Under the pieces are notes generated by a model. The model was not told where the DNA came from. It ran no database searches and saw only the letters and a program-made list of their open reading frames with translations. DNA of 64,000 bases, from assembly GCA_025736915.1 (NCBI GenBank), contig CP107049.1, positions 310,001-374,000 of the forward strand, given 5' to 3'. This DNA is from Acinetobacter nosocomialis. GTDB taxonomy: Bacteria; Pseudomonadota; Gammaproteobacteria; Pseudomonadales; Moraxellaceae. This document shows positions 55,570-64,000 of this stretch, in pieces. How positions within the stretch are numbered: position 1 is the stretch's first letter; each line of letters starts with the position of its first letter. Both the position numbers and the translations under genes were made by a program.

Positions 55570-56277
55570 TTATAGAGATGCTTGCTTACCGTTAATATTC
55601 AGTGAAATATTATATTTATGATTAGCTTGAAATTTAAAATCCGGGCTAATGTTATAGTTTCTTGATTTTCCGGAAAGAATATAACCATTTACGGTATTTA
55701 CTTTAATCGGATAACTTTTATTTGTAGTCGTATCGATAAGTATTAAATTATTTAAAAGTGCATGGCGATTGCCAACATTACTTATCGTAAGATAAGCATT
55801 ATCTTGTTCTTGTTGTATTGACCAATTCAGTTTCGTAATTGCATCTTTATTGACAATAAACACAGGCAATGATGAGCGAAGCAATACATTTACACCTTGA
55901 GACGCTTTGCGGCTATCAATAGGCTTTGGTAATTCATCAATAATAATACGATACGTTTTTTCACCAGAAATAGGTTCTGGCTTAATTCTGACTACCCGTA
56001 AATTATAAGAGTCATTCGGTTGTAATTTTAAAAAAGGCGGGCTAATTGCAATATCATCTGTAGGTATTAATTGATCTTGCCCGGCATTTTGAGTCCATTC
56101 AAATATACGTACTTGTAAATCAGCACTTTCATTTGACTGATTATATAAACTAATTGAGGATGCTGTTTGATCACTCAATATTTCCACATTTACAGGAGAA
56201 AGACGTATTGAGGCAGCATTTAGCATACTAGGCAAAAATAATAATAAACTTGTAACAACAAAGATATTTTTTCTCAT
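55570..56277 (-). CDS. Periplasmic fimbrial chaperone (CsuC-like)
   Basis: A 235-residue PapD-type chaperone with two Ig-like domains. After a signal peptide (VTSLLLFLPSMLNA) it has SIRLSPVNVEIL, then DLQVRIFEWTQNAGQDQL and SYNLRVVRIKPEP, as in archaic FGL-type chaperones, then a second domain. It donates a strand to unfolded subunits and delivers them to the usher encoded next. Confidence 0.88.
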   Translation of the reverse strand: MRKNIFVVTSLLLFLPSMLNAASIRLSPVNVEILSDQTASSISLYNQSNESADLQVRIFEWTQNAGQDQLIPTDDIAISPPFLKLQPNDSYNLRVVRIKPEPISGEKTYRIIIDELPKPIDSRKASQGVNVLLRSSLPVFIVNKDAITKLNWSIQQEQDNAYLTISNVGNRHALLNNLILIDTTTNKSYPIKVNTVNGYILSGKSRNYNISPDFKFQANHKYNISLNINGKQASL

Positions 56278-56362
56278 AACTTGCCCAGAACAACTTTTCT
56301 CAAATTAAGCTAGCTCTTTCAAACAAGAGCTAGCGACAACAGCGAATTTAACTTATCTAAAA

Positions 56363-56893
56363 TTAATAAGTTACAGTCACAGTTACTGTGTCGACATAAC
56401 TACCTGCACTCGGTAAAACTGAGCCAGCAGGAATACGACCATACACGTTCACTGTTTGAACATTACCAGTACCTGTACCGCTATATGCTGTTGTTGAAAT
56501 ACCGATTGCTGTTGCACGGTTAGTATCAGAGAAAAGGTTATAAGGGATATATTCGTTACTTGTTGCACCGCCAATCATACGGCGTTGAGTAGTTTGAGCA
56601 TTTTTGCCTGCATCAAAAGCCAAAGTCCATGGCACAGTGTTGTTACATAAAACTTTAATTGCAGTACCACCTGTAGTAGTCGTGTCTGCATCTACATTGC
56701 TAGCAAGAGAACTTAAAGTGCCAAAATCTAAAACTGCATTAGCAGTTGTACCTGTAGCTGAAGTATTGAGTACACAACTATTTGTAATTGTAGCCTTAAC
56801 AGTTAATGTACCAGTAGCCGTTGCAGCATTTGCAGCATTGATAGACATTAAACCCATAGCAATTGCTGATAAACCGATGAGAGATTTTTTCAT
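56363..56893 (-). CDS. Major fimbrial subunit (spore coat U domain, CsuA/B-like)
   Basis: A 176-residue secreted pilin with a signal peptide (MKKSLIGLSAIAMGLMSINA) and one SCPU domain: ATITNSCVLN, then LCNNTVPWTLAFDAG with the second cysteine, IPYNLFSD, NVYGRIPAG and the C-terminal strand VDTVTVTVTY. ATG 56893 has AAAGG nine bases upstream; the frame extends to 56962 without a reason to use it. First gene of the operon, so the most highly expressed. The cluster has only four genes, against six in classical csu. Confidence 0.87.
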   Translation of the reverse strand: MKKSLIGLSAIAMGLMSINAANAATATGTLTVKATITNSCVLNTSATGTTANAVLDFGTLSSLASNVDADTTTTGGTAIKVLCNNTVPWTLAFDAGKNAQTTQRRMIGGATSNEYIPYNLFSDTNRATAIGISTTAYSGTGTGNVQTVNVYGRIPAGSVLPSAGSYVDTVTVTVTY

Positions 56894-57428
56894 GATTGAA
56901 AACCTTTTTACATTACGCCAATAAGAATTAATAGATGTAAAAACTAGCCTTCCCCAATCCAATCACTAGCTTTTTCGACTGTTTTTTCAAAGCGTCATTT
57001 TTTTACTCTACTGTCCGCGCATCATACAAAAAAACAACAAAAATACTGATATTAATTTCATTTTAAATATCTATTAACAATTCAAAATTCGATGGATTTC
57101 TCAATTATGTGTTTTTGTATGGTCTATACCACTTTTTATAGAAATTTCCGGTAATTTTAATCACTTTTTTATTAGATTTAATAAAAAATGATAAAATTTC
57201 ATTAGTTAAATTTTACCATCATTTTTTATAGTTTATCATTTATTAAAATTTCGCTTCCACTAGAAGAACAAAATTTAAGCTTTTGTTTGTTCTATATATT
57301 TTAAATGAATAAGAAAGCAATATTCTATGAATAAGAATTCTAAGTGGTTAGCTTTAAATTGAACAGTTTTTCTTAAATTTTATATAGTAAGAGCATCACA
57401 CCTTCAGCAAAGAAGAAAAATACGTCAC
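56894..57428. other. AT-rich intergenic region upstream of the fimbrial operon, with a palindrome
   Basis: About 535 bases without a gene, strongly AT-rich, before the fimbrial operon (minus). At 57183-57227 AAAAAATGAT and ATCATTTTTT form a perfect 10-bp inverted repeat, with a second inner pair AAAATTT/AAATTTT. AT-rich upstream regions of fimbriae are often bound by H-NS; that is inference. No promoter could be assigned with confidence. Confidence 0.5.
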
Positions 57429-57860
57429 TTAAGTATTTCTAAAGACTAAATGAAAAATGAAACCTAAAATTCCACCTACCATCGCAAAGCCCAGTTGAAC
57501 ATATGCTTTGCCATACCAAGCAAGCCGATCTAATTGATAATTTCCGTCACTCACGTTAACCATCCACATATTCTTGATATCCCAAGTATGGAACCCCTTA
57601 GGACGTTCTGCGAAAAAATCAAGAATGGGAGTAAAACCTAAAATAAATAAAATGCCTAGCAAAGGGTAAACGATACAACCCGGGAAAATAGGTTTCTTTT
57701 TCTGTTCCATTGCATCAAATATAATGGCAACAATAACAAGTAAGGTTTCAACTAAAGCCACTTTCCTAAACGTTTCAAAATCGTAGCCAAGGTAAAACAT
57801 TAAAAATAATAAAAAAATATCAGTAAAAAAAACAGAAAATGTTAACAATTTCCAGCTCAT
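57429..57860 (-). CDS. Hypothetical inner-membrane protein
   Basis: A 143-residue protein I do not recognise. It has about four hydrophobic helices (LLTFSVFFTDIFLLFLMFYL, ALVETLLVIVAIIF, CIVYPLLGILFILGF, VQLGFAMVGGILGFIFHL). A soluble loop (RPKGFHTWDIKNMWMVNVSD) lies before the last one. The 517 bases on its other side (57861-58377) are AT-rich, and I see no gene or structured element in them. Function unknown. Confidence 0.65.
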   Translation of the reverse strand: MSWKLLTFSVFFTDIFLLFLMFYLGYDFETFRKVALVETLLVIVAIIFDAMEQKKKPIFPGCIVYPLLGILFILGFTPILDFFAERPKGFHTWDIKNMWMVNVSDGNYQLDRLAWYGKAYVQLGFAMVGGILGFIFHLVFRNT

Positions 57861-58377
57861 TTCAAATCCTTACTTAATTTTTTAGAATGCTATATAGTTG
57901 TAATAAAATCTATTGAAAATACTCTTTCAATTGACAAATACTATCAAAAAACGTCTAAAAAAGCACAAGATGATCAGTTTAAAAGCTAGCTTTTTGATCA
58001 GGTGTTATACAAATCTTTTTTGAATTTGAGCAATACTATAAAATATAAAAATATACTTAAATTAAAAGATAAATTTATATGATGAAAAAATAGTTGCAAT
58101 TAACTTTTATAAATAATATTAATTTTAGTCAATGCTATAGTCCAAATAATAACTTTAGCTATGAAATTTATAACCAACATTCTCATTATAAAATTTAATC
58201 ATTTCTATAATCGACTCAATATTATATTTATTGAATGTCTGGTCATTACAAGCAAAATATCATTATCACTTTCTAAATATATAGTCATTTAATTTTCAAC
58301 TAACAATTCCCTACTTGTAGTTTGAGCTGCTTCTTGGCAAGGTATGTGCCAGTAAAACATTAGGAATTTGTTCATAT

Positions 58378-60051
58378 ATGGCGAGTCCGGCACAAATCAT
58401 TCGACATAAATTTCTCAATACATTCTTTTCACGCCATTCTCTCTGGTTCTTGTGTATTTTTACTGCACTTAGTATCACGTGGTTTAGAACCGTATATACC
58501 CCTCATAGTATCTATTATTTTATTTCAGATACGCTACTCAATGGTTTATGGGTAATCACTAGTGCATTGAGCTTATTGGGTTTATATGACGTCTTACAAA
58601 ATAGACACTCTATCTTAAGAAATTACCCAATTATGGGCCATTTCCGTTTTTTATTTGAAGATATACGTCCTGAAATTCGCCAATACTTTATTGAAGCCGA
58701 TCAAGATGCCCTACCTTTCTCGCGTATGCAAAGAAGCTTAGTTTATCAACGCGCTAAAAATGAAAATGCGGATAAGCCTTTTGGCTCAATCATTGATGTA
58801 TACCAACAAGATTACCGTTTTATTGTGCACTCAATTAGTCCATGCCCACCGGCAGATCCTAAGAGTTTTCGTATTCAAATTGGTAATGCACAATGCCTTC
58901 AACCCTATAGTGCATCCATTATGAATATTTCTGCCATGAGCTTTGGTAGTTTGAGTGCGAATGCAATACGTGCATTGAACAAAGGAGCGCAGTTAGGTGG
59001 TTTCTATCATGACACTGGTGAAGGTAGTCTCAGCCCTTATCATTTAGAAAATGGCGGTGATATTGTTTGGCAAATTGCTAGTGGTTATTTTGGTTGTCGT
59101 ACTTTAGATGGAAAATTTGACGAACAAAAGTTTGCCAAGCAATCTCAATTACCACAGATTAAGATGATTGAGCTGAAGCTTTCACAAGGTGCTAAACCTG
59201 GTCATGGTGGTATTTTACCTAAACATAAAATTACCGCAGAAATTGCCGAAATTCGTGGGGTTTCACGTGACCACGACTGTATTTCCCCCGCAAAACACTC
59301 TAGCTTTTCAACACCAATTGAAATGATGCACTTTTTGCAAAAGCTGCGCACATTATCTGGTGGTAAACCAGTGGGTTTTAAACTATGTATTGGCCAACCA
59401 TGGCAATTTATGAGCATTGTAAAAGCAATGCTTGAAACAAAAATTGTTCCAGATTTTATTGTGGTAGATGGCTCTGAAGGTGGTACTGGTGCAGCACCAA
59501 TTGAGTTTAGTGACTATATTGGTACCCCATTACGTGAAGGCTTACGTTTTGTACATAACACGCTTGTAGGTGCTGGACTAAGAGACCAAGTTAAAATTGG
59601 TGCAAGTGGTAAAATTATTAGCGCATTTGATATTGCCAGTACTTTTGCATTAGGTGCAGATTGGGTTAACTCAGCACGTGGTTTTATGTTTGCAGTAGGT
59701 TGTATTCAAGCGCAAAGTTGTCATACCAACCAATGTCCTGTAGGTGTAGCAACTCAAGATAAAGACCGTCAAAAAGCACTACATGTACCTACTAAAGCAG
59801 AGCGTGTATTTAATTTCCATAAAAATACATTGCATGCTTTATCAGAAATGATTGCTGCTGCTGGTTTACGCCACCCTTCAGATATTAAAGCTCATCATTT
59901 GGCTCAGCGTGTAAATGACCGTGAAATCAAGAACTATGCTCAATTGCATTTCTTCTTGAAAGAAGGAGAACTTTTACAATCTGAACTAAAAAATGATGAT
60001 GATAATTTCTATTACCGTATGTGGAATATGGCCGATGCCAATCATTTTTAA
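58378..60051 (+). CDS. FMN-binding glutamate synthase-family membrane protein
   Basis: A 557-residue protein with two N-terminal membrane helices (HSLWFLCIFTALSITW, LWVITSALSLLGLYDVL) followed by a glutamate-synthase FMN barrel. Landmarks are NISAMSFGSLSANAIRALN, GAKPGHGGILPKHKI, VDGSEGGTGAAP and the [3Fe-4S] cysteines CIQAQSCHTNQCPVG (C-x5-C-x4-C, as in GltB). It lacks the glutaminase domain of true GltB, so it is not a classical glutamate synthase; some relatives accept other electron donors. Physiological role unknown. Monocistronic. Confidence 0.83.
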   Translation: MASPAQIIRHKFLNTFFSRHSLWFLCIFTALSITWFRTVYTPHSIYYFISDTLLNGLWVITSALSLLGLYDVLQNRHSILRNYPIMGHFRFLFEDIRPEIRQYFIEADQDALPFSRMQRSLVYQRAKNENADKPFGSIIDVYQQDYRFIVHSISPCPPADPKSFRIQIGNAQCLQPYSASIMNISAMSFGSLSANAIRALNKGAQLGGFYHDTGEGSLSPYHLENGGDIVWQIASGYFGCRTLDGKFDEQKFAKQSQLPQIKMIELKLSQGAKPGHGGILPKHKITAEIAEIRGVSRDHDCISPAKHSSFSTPIEMMHFLQKLRTLSGGKPVGFKLCIGQPWQFMSIVKAMLETKIVPDFIVVDGSEGGTGAAPIEFSDYIGTPLREGLRFVHNTLVGAGLRDQVKIGASGKIISAFDIASTFALGADWVNSARGFMFAVGCIQAQSCHTNQCPVGVATQDKDRQKALHVPTKAERVFNFHKNTLHALSEMIAAAGLRHPSDIKAHHLAQRVNDREIKNYAQLHFFLKEGELLQSELKNDDDNFYYRMWNMADANHF

Positions 60052-60072
60052 TTTAAATTAGATTGATTATTT

Positions 60073-60107
60073 GGGCATCATCTTTATTGTGATGCCCTTC
60101 TATTTTC
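60073..60107 (+). terminator. Terminator after the glutamate-synthase-like gene
   Basis: GGGCATCA pairs with TGATGCCC around nine bases, followed by a T-rich stretch. Confidence 0.8.
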
Positions 60108-60259
60108 TAACTTATTATGTGATTTTGATTTAAATAAAATTCTGTTATTAATTTGTCTTTGCTATATTTTTCACCTACTATAAAAGTATAAATAATATAC
60201 ACACTTTAATTTTATTAAATAAATATCCTCAAATTGTTATAACAAGAAGGTGTTCACTC

Positions 60260-61315
60260 ATGTTAAAAAAAACATTCATTCCCACTTTTATTGCTCTTGC
60301 TGTTGGTTTAAGTAGCTATGCAGCCGCTTGTACACGTGCGGTATATTTAGGCAATGACCAACATGTTATTACAGCCCGCTCAATGGACTGGAAGGTTGAT
60401 ACAGGCACAAATTTATGGATTTTGCCGAGTGGTGTTGCTCGTGATGGGAGTGCAGGACCAAATTCAATAAAATGGACGTCTAAATATGGCAGCGTTATTG
60501 CTACAGGTTATGAAGTTGCTACAACCGATGGAATGAATGAGGCTGGTTTGGTCGCTAATGTCTTATGGTTAGTCGAATCCCAATATCCAGATGTAAAAAA
60601 ATCTAATAAACCATTATTAAGCATCGCAGCTTGGGCACAGTATGTACTCGATAATTTTGCAACCGTTGACGAAGCCGTTAAAGCTCTAGAGAAAGAGCCC
60701 TATACAATCGTGACAGATAGCGTTCCGGGCGAATCAAGGCTCACAACACTCCATTTATCTATTTCCGATAAAACAGGCGATAGTGCAATCATTGAATATA
60801 TTGGCGGAAAACAAGTGATTCATCACAGCCGAAGTTATCAAATTATGACTAATTCCCCTACATTTGATAAACAGCTCGCACTTGCTGAATATTGGAAACA
60901 AATCGGCGGTACCGTTATGCTTCCGGGTACTAACCGTGCTTCTGACCGTTTTGCACGAGCATCATTTTATATTAATGCAATTCCAAAAACTGATGATATG
61001 AAACAAGCTCAGGCTTCTGTATTTAGTGTTATTCGGAATGCCTCTGTTCCATATGGATTAAATACACAAGAAGAGCCTAATATTTCATCGACTCGCTGGA
61101 GAACTGTTGCAGACCATAAACAGATGCTTTATTTTTTTGAATCAGCCTTATCACCAAATGTATTTTGGGTCGACTTGAAGAAAATAAATTTTAAAGATGG
61201 TAAAACGCGTAGACTGGATCTCGGTCCCGAGCAAAGCCATATCTATGCTGGAGATGCGACTTCTGACTTTAAAATTGCAAAACCATTTACTTTTTTAAGC
61301 CCCAAAACTCTTTAA
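60260..61315 (+). CDS. Periplasmic linear amide C-N hydrolase (penicillin V acylase / choloylglycine hydrolase family)
   Basis: A 351-residue Ntn hydrolase exported by a signal peptide (FIPTFIALAVGLSSYAAA). Cleavage exposes the catalytic Cys at the mature N-terminus (CTRAVYL). The family contacts RSMDWK, NEAGLVANVLWL and NSPTFDKQL follow. In Gram-negative bacteria relatives cleave penicillin V and also N-acyl homoserine lactones, so a quorum-signal role is possible. Start ATG 60260 has AAGAAGGTG upstream. Confidence 0.87.
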   Translation: MLKKTFIPTFIALAVGLSSYAAACTRAVYLGNDQHVITARSMDWKVDTGTNLWILPSGVARDGSAGPNSIKWTSKYGSVIATGYEVATTDGMNEAGLVANVLWLVESQYPDVKKSNKPLLSIAAWAQYVLDNFATVDEAVKALEKEPYTIVTDSVPGESRLTTLHLSISDKTGDSAIIEYIGGKQVIHHSRSYQIMTNSPTFDKQLALAEYWKQIGGTVMLPGTNRASDRFARASFYINAIPKTDDMKQAQASVFSVIRNASVPYGLNTQEEPNISSTRWRTVADHKQMLYFFESALSPNVFWVDLKKINFKDGKTRRLDLGPEQSHIYAGDATSDFKIAKPFTFLSPKTL

Positions 61316-61379
61316 TGAAGGGTAAAATTTATCATCTCTAAGATAAATAATATTAAACGTGCTTTCTTGGAATTACATT

Positions 61380-61880
61380 ATGAAAAAAGCCCTATTTTTA
61401 TTAGGTACTTGTTTACTTACAGCAGCTTGTAGTACGACTTCGTATAAGTCTAATACCACGACAACAACATCTGAGGTAAAGACAGCGGGTCAGCTTAATT
61501 GCTTACCTACAGAACTTTGTCCAAGCTTACTCGTTAAATGGAATGAGCAACAGAAAAACCAAGTCCGTGTAGATGTACATTTAAGTAGTAGTTATAACTT
61601 CTATGATATTAATTCATTAGTATTTGATATTGATGGGAAACAATTCAGTTATAAACCAGCTCAAGCTACTGAGAAAACAAATGTCAGTCGCCTTGTTCCT
61701 AAGCACTCGACGACATACTTTATTATTCCAAGTCAATTCTTACAGGAATTTAAAAACGCGAAAAATATTAATGTATTAGTTAAAACTGATAAAGGTATTA
61801 TTGAGCGAAATATGTATTCACCGCAAAAGCAATCTTCAGTATATAAAAATTTCGTAGAACTTTATCAAAGCTTAAAATAA
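61380..61880 (+). CDS. Hypothetical lipoprotein
   Basis: A 166-residue protein with a lipoprotein signal (MKKALFLLGTCLLTAACSTT; lipobox LTAAC, lipid on the Cys near residue 18). A Thr-rich linker follows, then a soluble domain with two cysteines (LNCLPTELCPSL). ATG 61380 is used; the frame reaches 61359, but only this start places the lipobox correctly. Function unknown. Confidence 0.72.
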   Translation: MKKALFLLGTCLLTAACSTTSYKSNTTTTTSEVKTAGQLNCLPTELCPSLLVKWNEQQKNQVRVDVHLSSSYNFYDINSLVFDIDGKQFSYKPAQATEKTNVSRLVPKHSTTYFIIPSQFLQEFKNAKNINVLVKTDKGIIERNMYSPQKQSSVYKNFVELYQSLK

Positions 61881-61900
61881 TCATCTGATTTAATTAACTG

Positions 61901-61940
61901 ATGCACTCAATCTATTGACTAGAGTGAGTGCATTAATCTT
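61901..61940. terminator. Hairpin terminator between lipoprotein and alpha/beta hydrolase genes
   Basis: ATGCACTCA pairs with TGAGTGCAT around 15 bases, then a T-rich tail on the plus strand. The hydrolase gene ends convergently just beyond. Confidence 0.65.
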
Positions 61941-62969
61941 TTAATAATAAAAATGTTTCGGCTTAGCATGTAAAAAGGCTGGAATCAAACCAGTTAAAGC
62001 CGCACGAATATCTGCACGTTCATTAATTAATTGGTGAGACCCCTCTTCAAGCATTAATAATGTTTGAAGTCTAAATTTACGGCGAATAAACTCAATGTTA
62101 TAACGCCAGTCTACCGTTTGATCTAACGCTCCTTGAGCCAACCAGACAGGAATACGGCAAGCTGGTCGTTCTTCCATTTCCTGCATCCATTTTGACATTG
62201 CCAAAATCCAGTCCATACCCATCATGCGTGGCTGTAACGGATCTTTTAAACGGATAAATCTTAAAAATTCAGGGTTATGGTTATTGCGTCGAAAGTGTCT
62301 AGGAACCTGACGCTTTATGCGGCGAATAATGCCGAGTCCTACTGGATTATGCCACCATGCAGTTTTAGCAGGTCGAATTAATGGAGAAAGCAATAAAACT
62401 CTATCAACAATTGGGTCTTGTCTTTTTTCTGCATACTCAAGCAGGTGGTGCATCCAAATTGCCCCCCCCGTACTTTGACCTATACCAACCCAAGGTTTAG
62501 GTAATTGATCTGCATGTTTTACATACCGATAAACAGCCATTAGAACTTGCTGGTAATGATCAAAATTTTGAATACTTGCTGGTGAACCATTGCTCAAACC
62601 ATGACCAGGTAAATCATAGGTAATTACACTAAAGCCTTGTTCAAGTATTTCACGAATGATGGGTTGATATATCCCGCTATGTTCAAGATAACCATGTAAC
62701 AAACATACAGTTCCCTGTACTTTATCTACTTTAGGCTTAAAAACTTGGACATGTAAACGAAATAAAGGCATTTGAACATAGCCTTGCCAATGGTCACAGT
62801 CGAGCAAATGCAAACCATATAATTTTCGGTATGCTAAAAGTTCACGAGAAGGTTCTTCTAATGTATTTAAATTAAGTGGACTTAAAACTTGCGGAGTGAG
62901 ATCACGGTTAGGCACCGGTAAATCTAATTGTTTTAATACGGCAGGATTGAGAAATGGAATCTCAGACAT
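61941..62969 (-). CDS. Alpha/beta hydrolase (monoacylglycerol lipase-like)
   Basis: A 342-residue serine hydrolase. The oxyanion strand and loop HGYLEHSGIYQPII, the TYDLPGHGLS segment and the nucleophile elbow GIGQSTGGAIW (GxSxG) are clear. The Asp is probably in WLAQGALDQTVDW and the His in LEEGSHQLINE. ATG 62969 follows AGAGGTG, and its A overlaps the stop of the upstream YdcF-like gene (TAATG), so the two are coupled. Substrate probably a lipid ester. Confidence 0.87.
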   Translation of the reverse strand: MSEIPFLNPAVLKQLDLPVPNRDLTPQVLSPLNLNTLEEPSRELLAYRKLYGLHLLDCDHWQGYVQMPLFRLHVQVFKPKVDKVQGTVCLLHGYLEHSGIYQPIIREILEQGFSVITYDLPGHGLSNGSPASIQNFDHYQQVLMAVYRYVKHADQLPKPWVGIGQSTGGAIWMHHLLEYAEKRQDPIVDRVLLLSPLIRPAKTAWWHNPVGLGIIRRIKRQVPRHFRRNNHNPEFLRFIRLKDPLQPRMMGMDWILAMSKWMQEMEERPACRIPVWLAQGALDQTVDWRYNIEFIRRKFRLQTLLMLEEGSHQLINERADIRAALTGLIPAFLHAKPKHFYY

Positions 62970-64000
62970 TAAGGCACCTCTCGACAATCACTTGAACCAA
63001 ATAACATGTCACGAATTGTCGCAAGTAATTCATAATTTGCACGACGACTATGATCGTAGTTTTGTGTACTTGGTTGCCAACGTGTAAGTGCTGTTGGCAT
63101 TGGGGCAATCACTGGAATCGTTTCGATGCCATTCAAAGCAAATAGACGGCGCGTACGCGGCATATGATATTCATCTGTGACTAACATCACCGTAGGTGCA
63201 CCACCTTTCTTTTGAAGCAGCAATGAACTAAAGCGAGTATTCTCACAAGTATTCATACTTCTTTGTTCTAATAATTTTGCATCAACGCCACGTTCTTTCA
63301 ACCAAGCCTGCATGTAAGGAGCTTCAACACCACTTAATACAATGGGTAAATGGTTTTGCTTTTCAACTTCTAGCGTTTTTTCCAGTCTTAATCGTGTATA
63401 GCTGTTAACTACAATATCTTTGCCATTTTTATCTAAAGTTAAACCACCACCTAACACCACAATAGCGTATGGTTCTGATAACTTTTTAGGTTGAGTCGGT
63501 AACGGATTTTTACGTACATATTCAACTTTCTGCTCAGGCTCACTTACCGCTTTCTGATGTTCTGGTACGACAGGTTTTCTGGCTAAAAACTCAGTATATT
63601 GTTCGGTAAGCGCTTTGTTTTCAGAACTATTAATAAAAAGTGCCTCATCAATAGGACTACTTGCTTCATCAGCAGCATCAATTTCTGAGTTTTTAGCAAC
63701 TAGAGGTACACTTACAGCTGAGGTGTCGTCCTCTTCTTCCTGCTCTTGTTCTTTTTCTTCTAAAAGAATAATTTGCTGCAAAGCTTTATAGTTTTCTTGG
63801 ATGTAGCCCAAGTCTGCTGTCTTTTTTTCACGTATCGCATCTTCGGTCAGCTTTAAATAAGCTTGACGTGCAATCCATAAGTTTGAACCTGGCTCTAAGT
63901 TATCATGTTCACTTAATGCAGCTTGTCGCTGGCTTTCCGCTGCCACTTCATTCACATCTACCGGAACAAAATAGTTAAGTCCAGCTACAATAAGTTTTGA
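62969..64000 (-). CDS. YdcF/SanA-type DUF218 protein (partial, N-terminus outside window)
   Basis: The frame is open from the right edge to the TAA ending at 62969, 343 codons. A GTG at 63955 could be called a start, but the 15 codons before it are open and protein-like (SKLIVAGLNYFVPVDV), so the gene most likely begins beyond 64000. The C-terminal half has the DUF218 motif VVLGGGLTLDKNG, IVLSGVEAP, TCENTRFSS and TDEYHMPRTRRLF. Before it is a Glu/Asp-rich low-complexity linker (EEKEQEQEEEDD). Family members act in envelope or cell-wall integrity. Confidence 0.8.
   Translation of the reverse strand, partial: SKLIVAGLNYFVPVDVNEVAAESQRQAALSEHDNLEPGSNLWIARQAYLKLTEDAIREKKTADLGYIQENYKALQQIILLEEKEQEQEEEDDTSAVSVPLVAKNSEIDAADEASSPIDEALFINSSENKALTEQYTEFLARKPVVPEHQKAVSEPEQKVEYVRKNPLPTQPKKLSEPYAIVVLGGGLTLDKNGKDIVVNSYTRLRLEKTLEVEKQNHLPIVLSGVEAPYMQAWLKERGVDAKLLEQRSMNTCENTRFSSLLLQKKGGAPTVMLVTDEYHMPRTRRLFALNGIETIPVIAPMPTALTRWQPSTQNYDHSRRANYELLATIRDMLFGSSDCREVP

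Noticed and set aside
1..64000. Mobile elements, prophage, integron or CRISPR array
   Set aside because: I saw no transposase, integrase, phage structural gene, regular spaced repeats or tRNA attachment sites. The inverted repeats present are short and intergenic.

Overview
This window is chromosomal DNA from a low-GC gammaproteobacterium, almost certainly an Acinetobacter and probably near the A. calcoaceticus-baumannii complex. The grounds are recalled family resemblance and gene content: the BamA and UppS sequences, a MoaC-MoaB fusion, a NirD-reductase fusion, Csu-like archaic fimbriae and a lone umuC. The species cannot be fixed from the sequence alone. I saw no insertion sequence, prophage, integron, CRISPR array, rRNA or tRNA. 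The region reads as core genome with a few accessory islands.

Layout. (1) 1-9.2 kb, minus strand: an envelope and translation cluster pyrH, frr, uppS, cdsA, dxr, rseP, bamA (bamA cut by the left edge), preceded by rimO. (2) 9.2-12.2 kb: ntrB-ntrC behind a sigma-54 promoter and NtrC-like sites. (3) 12.4-19.5 kb: a TetR regulator, argF, a small phosphatase-like gene, ispF, small secreted or unknown genes, and an amino-acid oxidase under a tandem glycine riboswitch. (4) 19.6-26.5 kb: fumC, an epimerase-like gene lacking the usual catalytic lysine, the tusDCBE sulfur relay, and a DMT exporter divergent from a MocR regulator. (5) 26.7-43.3 kb: a nitrate-assimilation and molybdenum-cofactor block made of moaA-moaD-moaE-moaCB-moeA, a molybdopterin oxidoreductase, mobA, nasA, a NirD-reductase fusion, nirB and the divergent regulators nasT-nasS. 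(6) 43.3-47.5 kb: a candidate structured RNA, umuC, aroQ, accB, accC. (7) 47.5-64 kb: a transporter, an MBL-fold protein, a PepSY membrane protein, a four-gene archaic chaperone-usher fimbrial operon, an FMN glutamate-synthase-like protein, an Ntn amidase, a lipoprotein, a lipase-like hydrolase and a YdcF-like protein (cut by the right edge).

How it fits together. The most coherent story is nitrogen control. NtrB/NtrC are encoded here, and NtrC has the GAFTGA loop needed to work with sigma-54. I find good sigma-54 (-24/-12) promoters before ntrB, nirB, nasT and moaA, each with TGCACCA-type NtrC half-sites upstream. Molybdenum-cofactor synthesis (moa, moeA, mobA) therefore appears to be tied to the same signal as the Mo-dependent nitrate reductase. 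The nirB leader also holds a strong intrinsic terminator, the target expected for the antiterminator NasT, which NasS would hold in check until nitrate is present.

The least explained element is a compact three-way-junction RNA with its own terminator on the minus strand between nasS and umuC (about 43275-43391). I could not assign it to any known RNA family.
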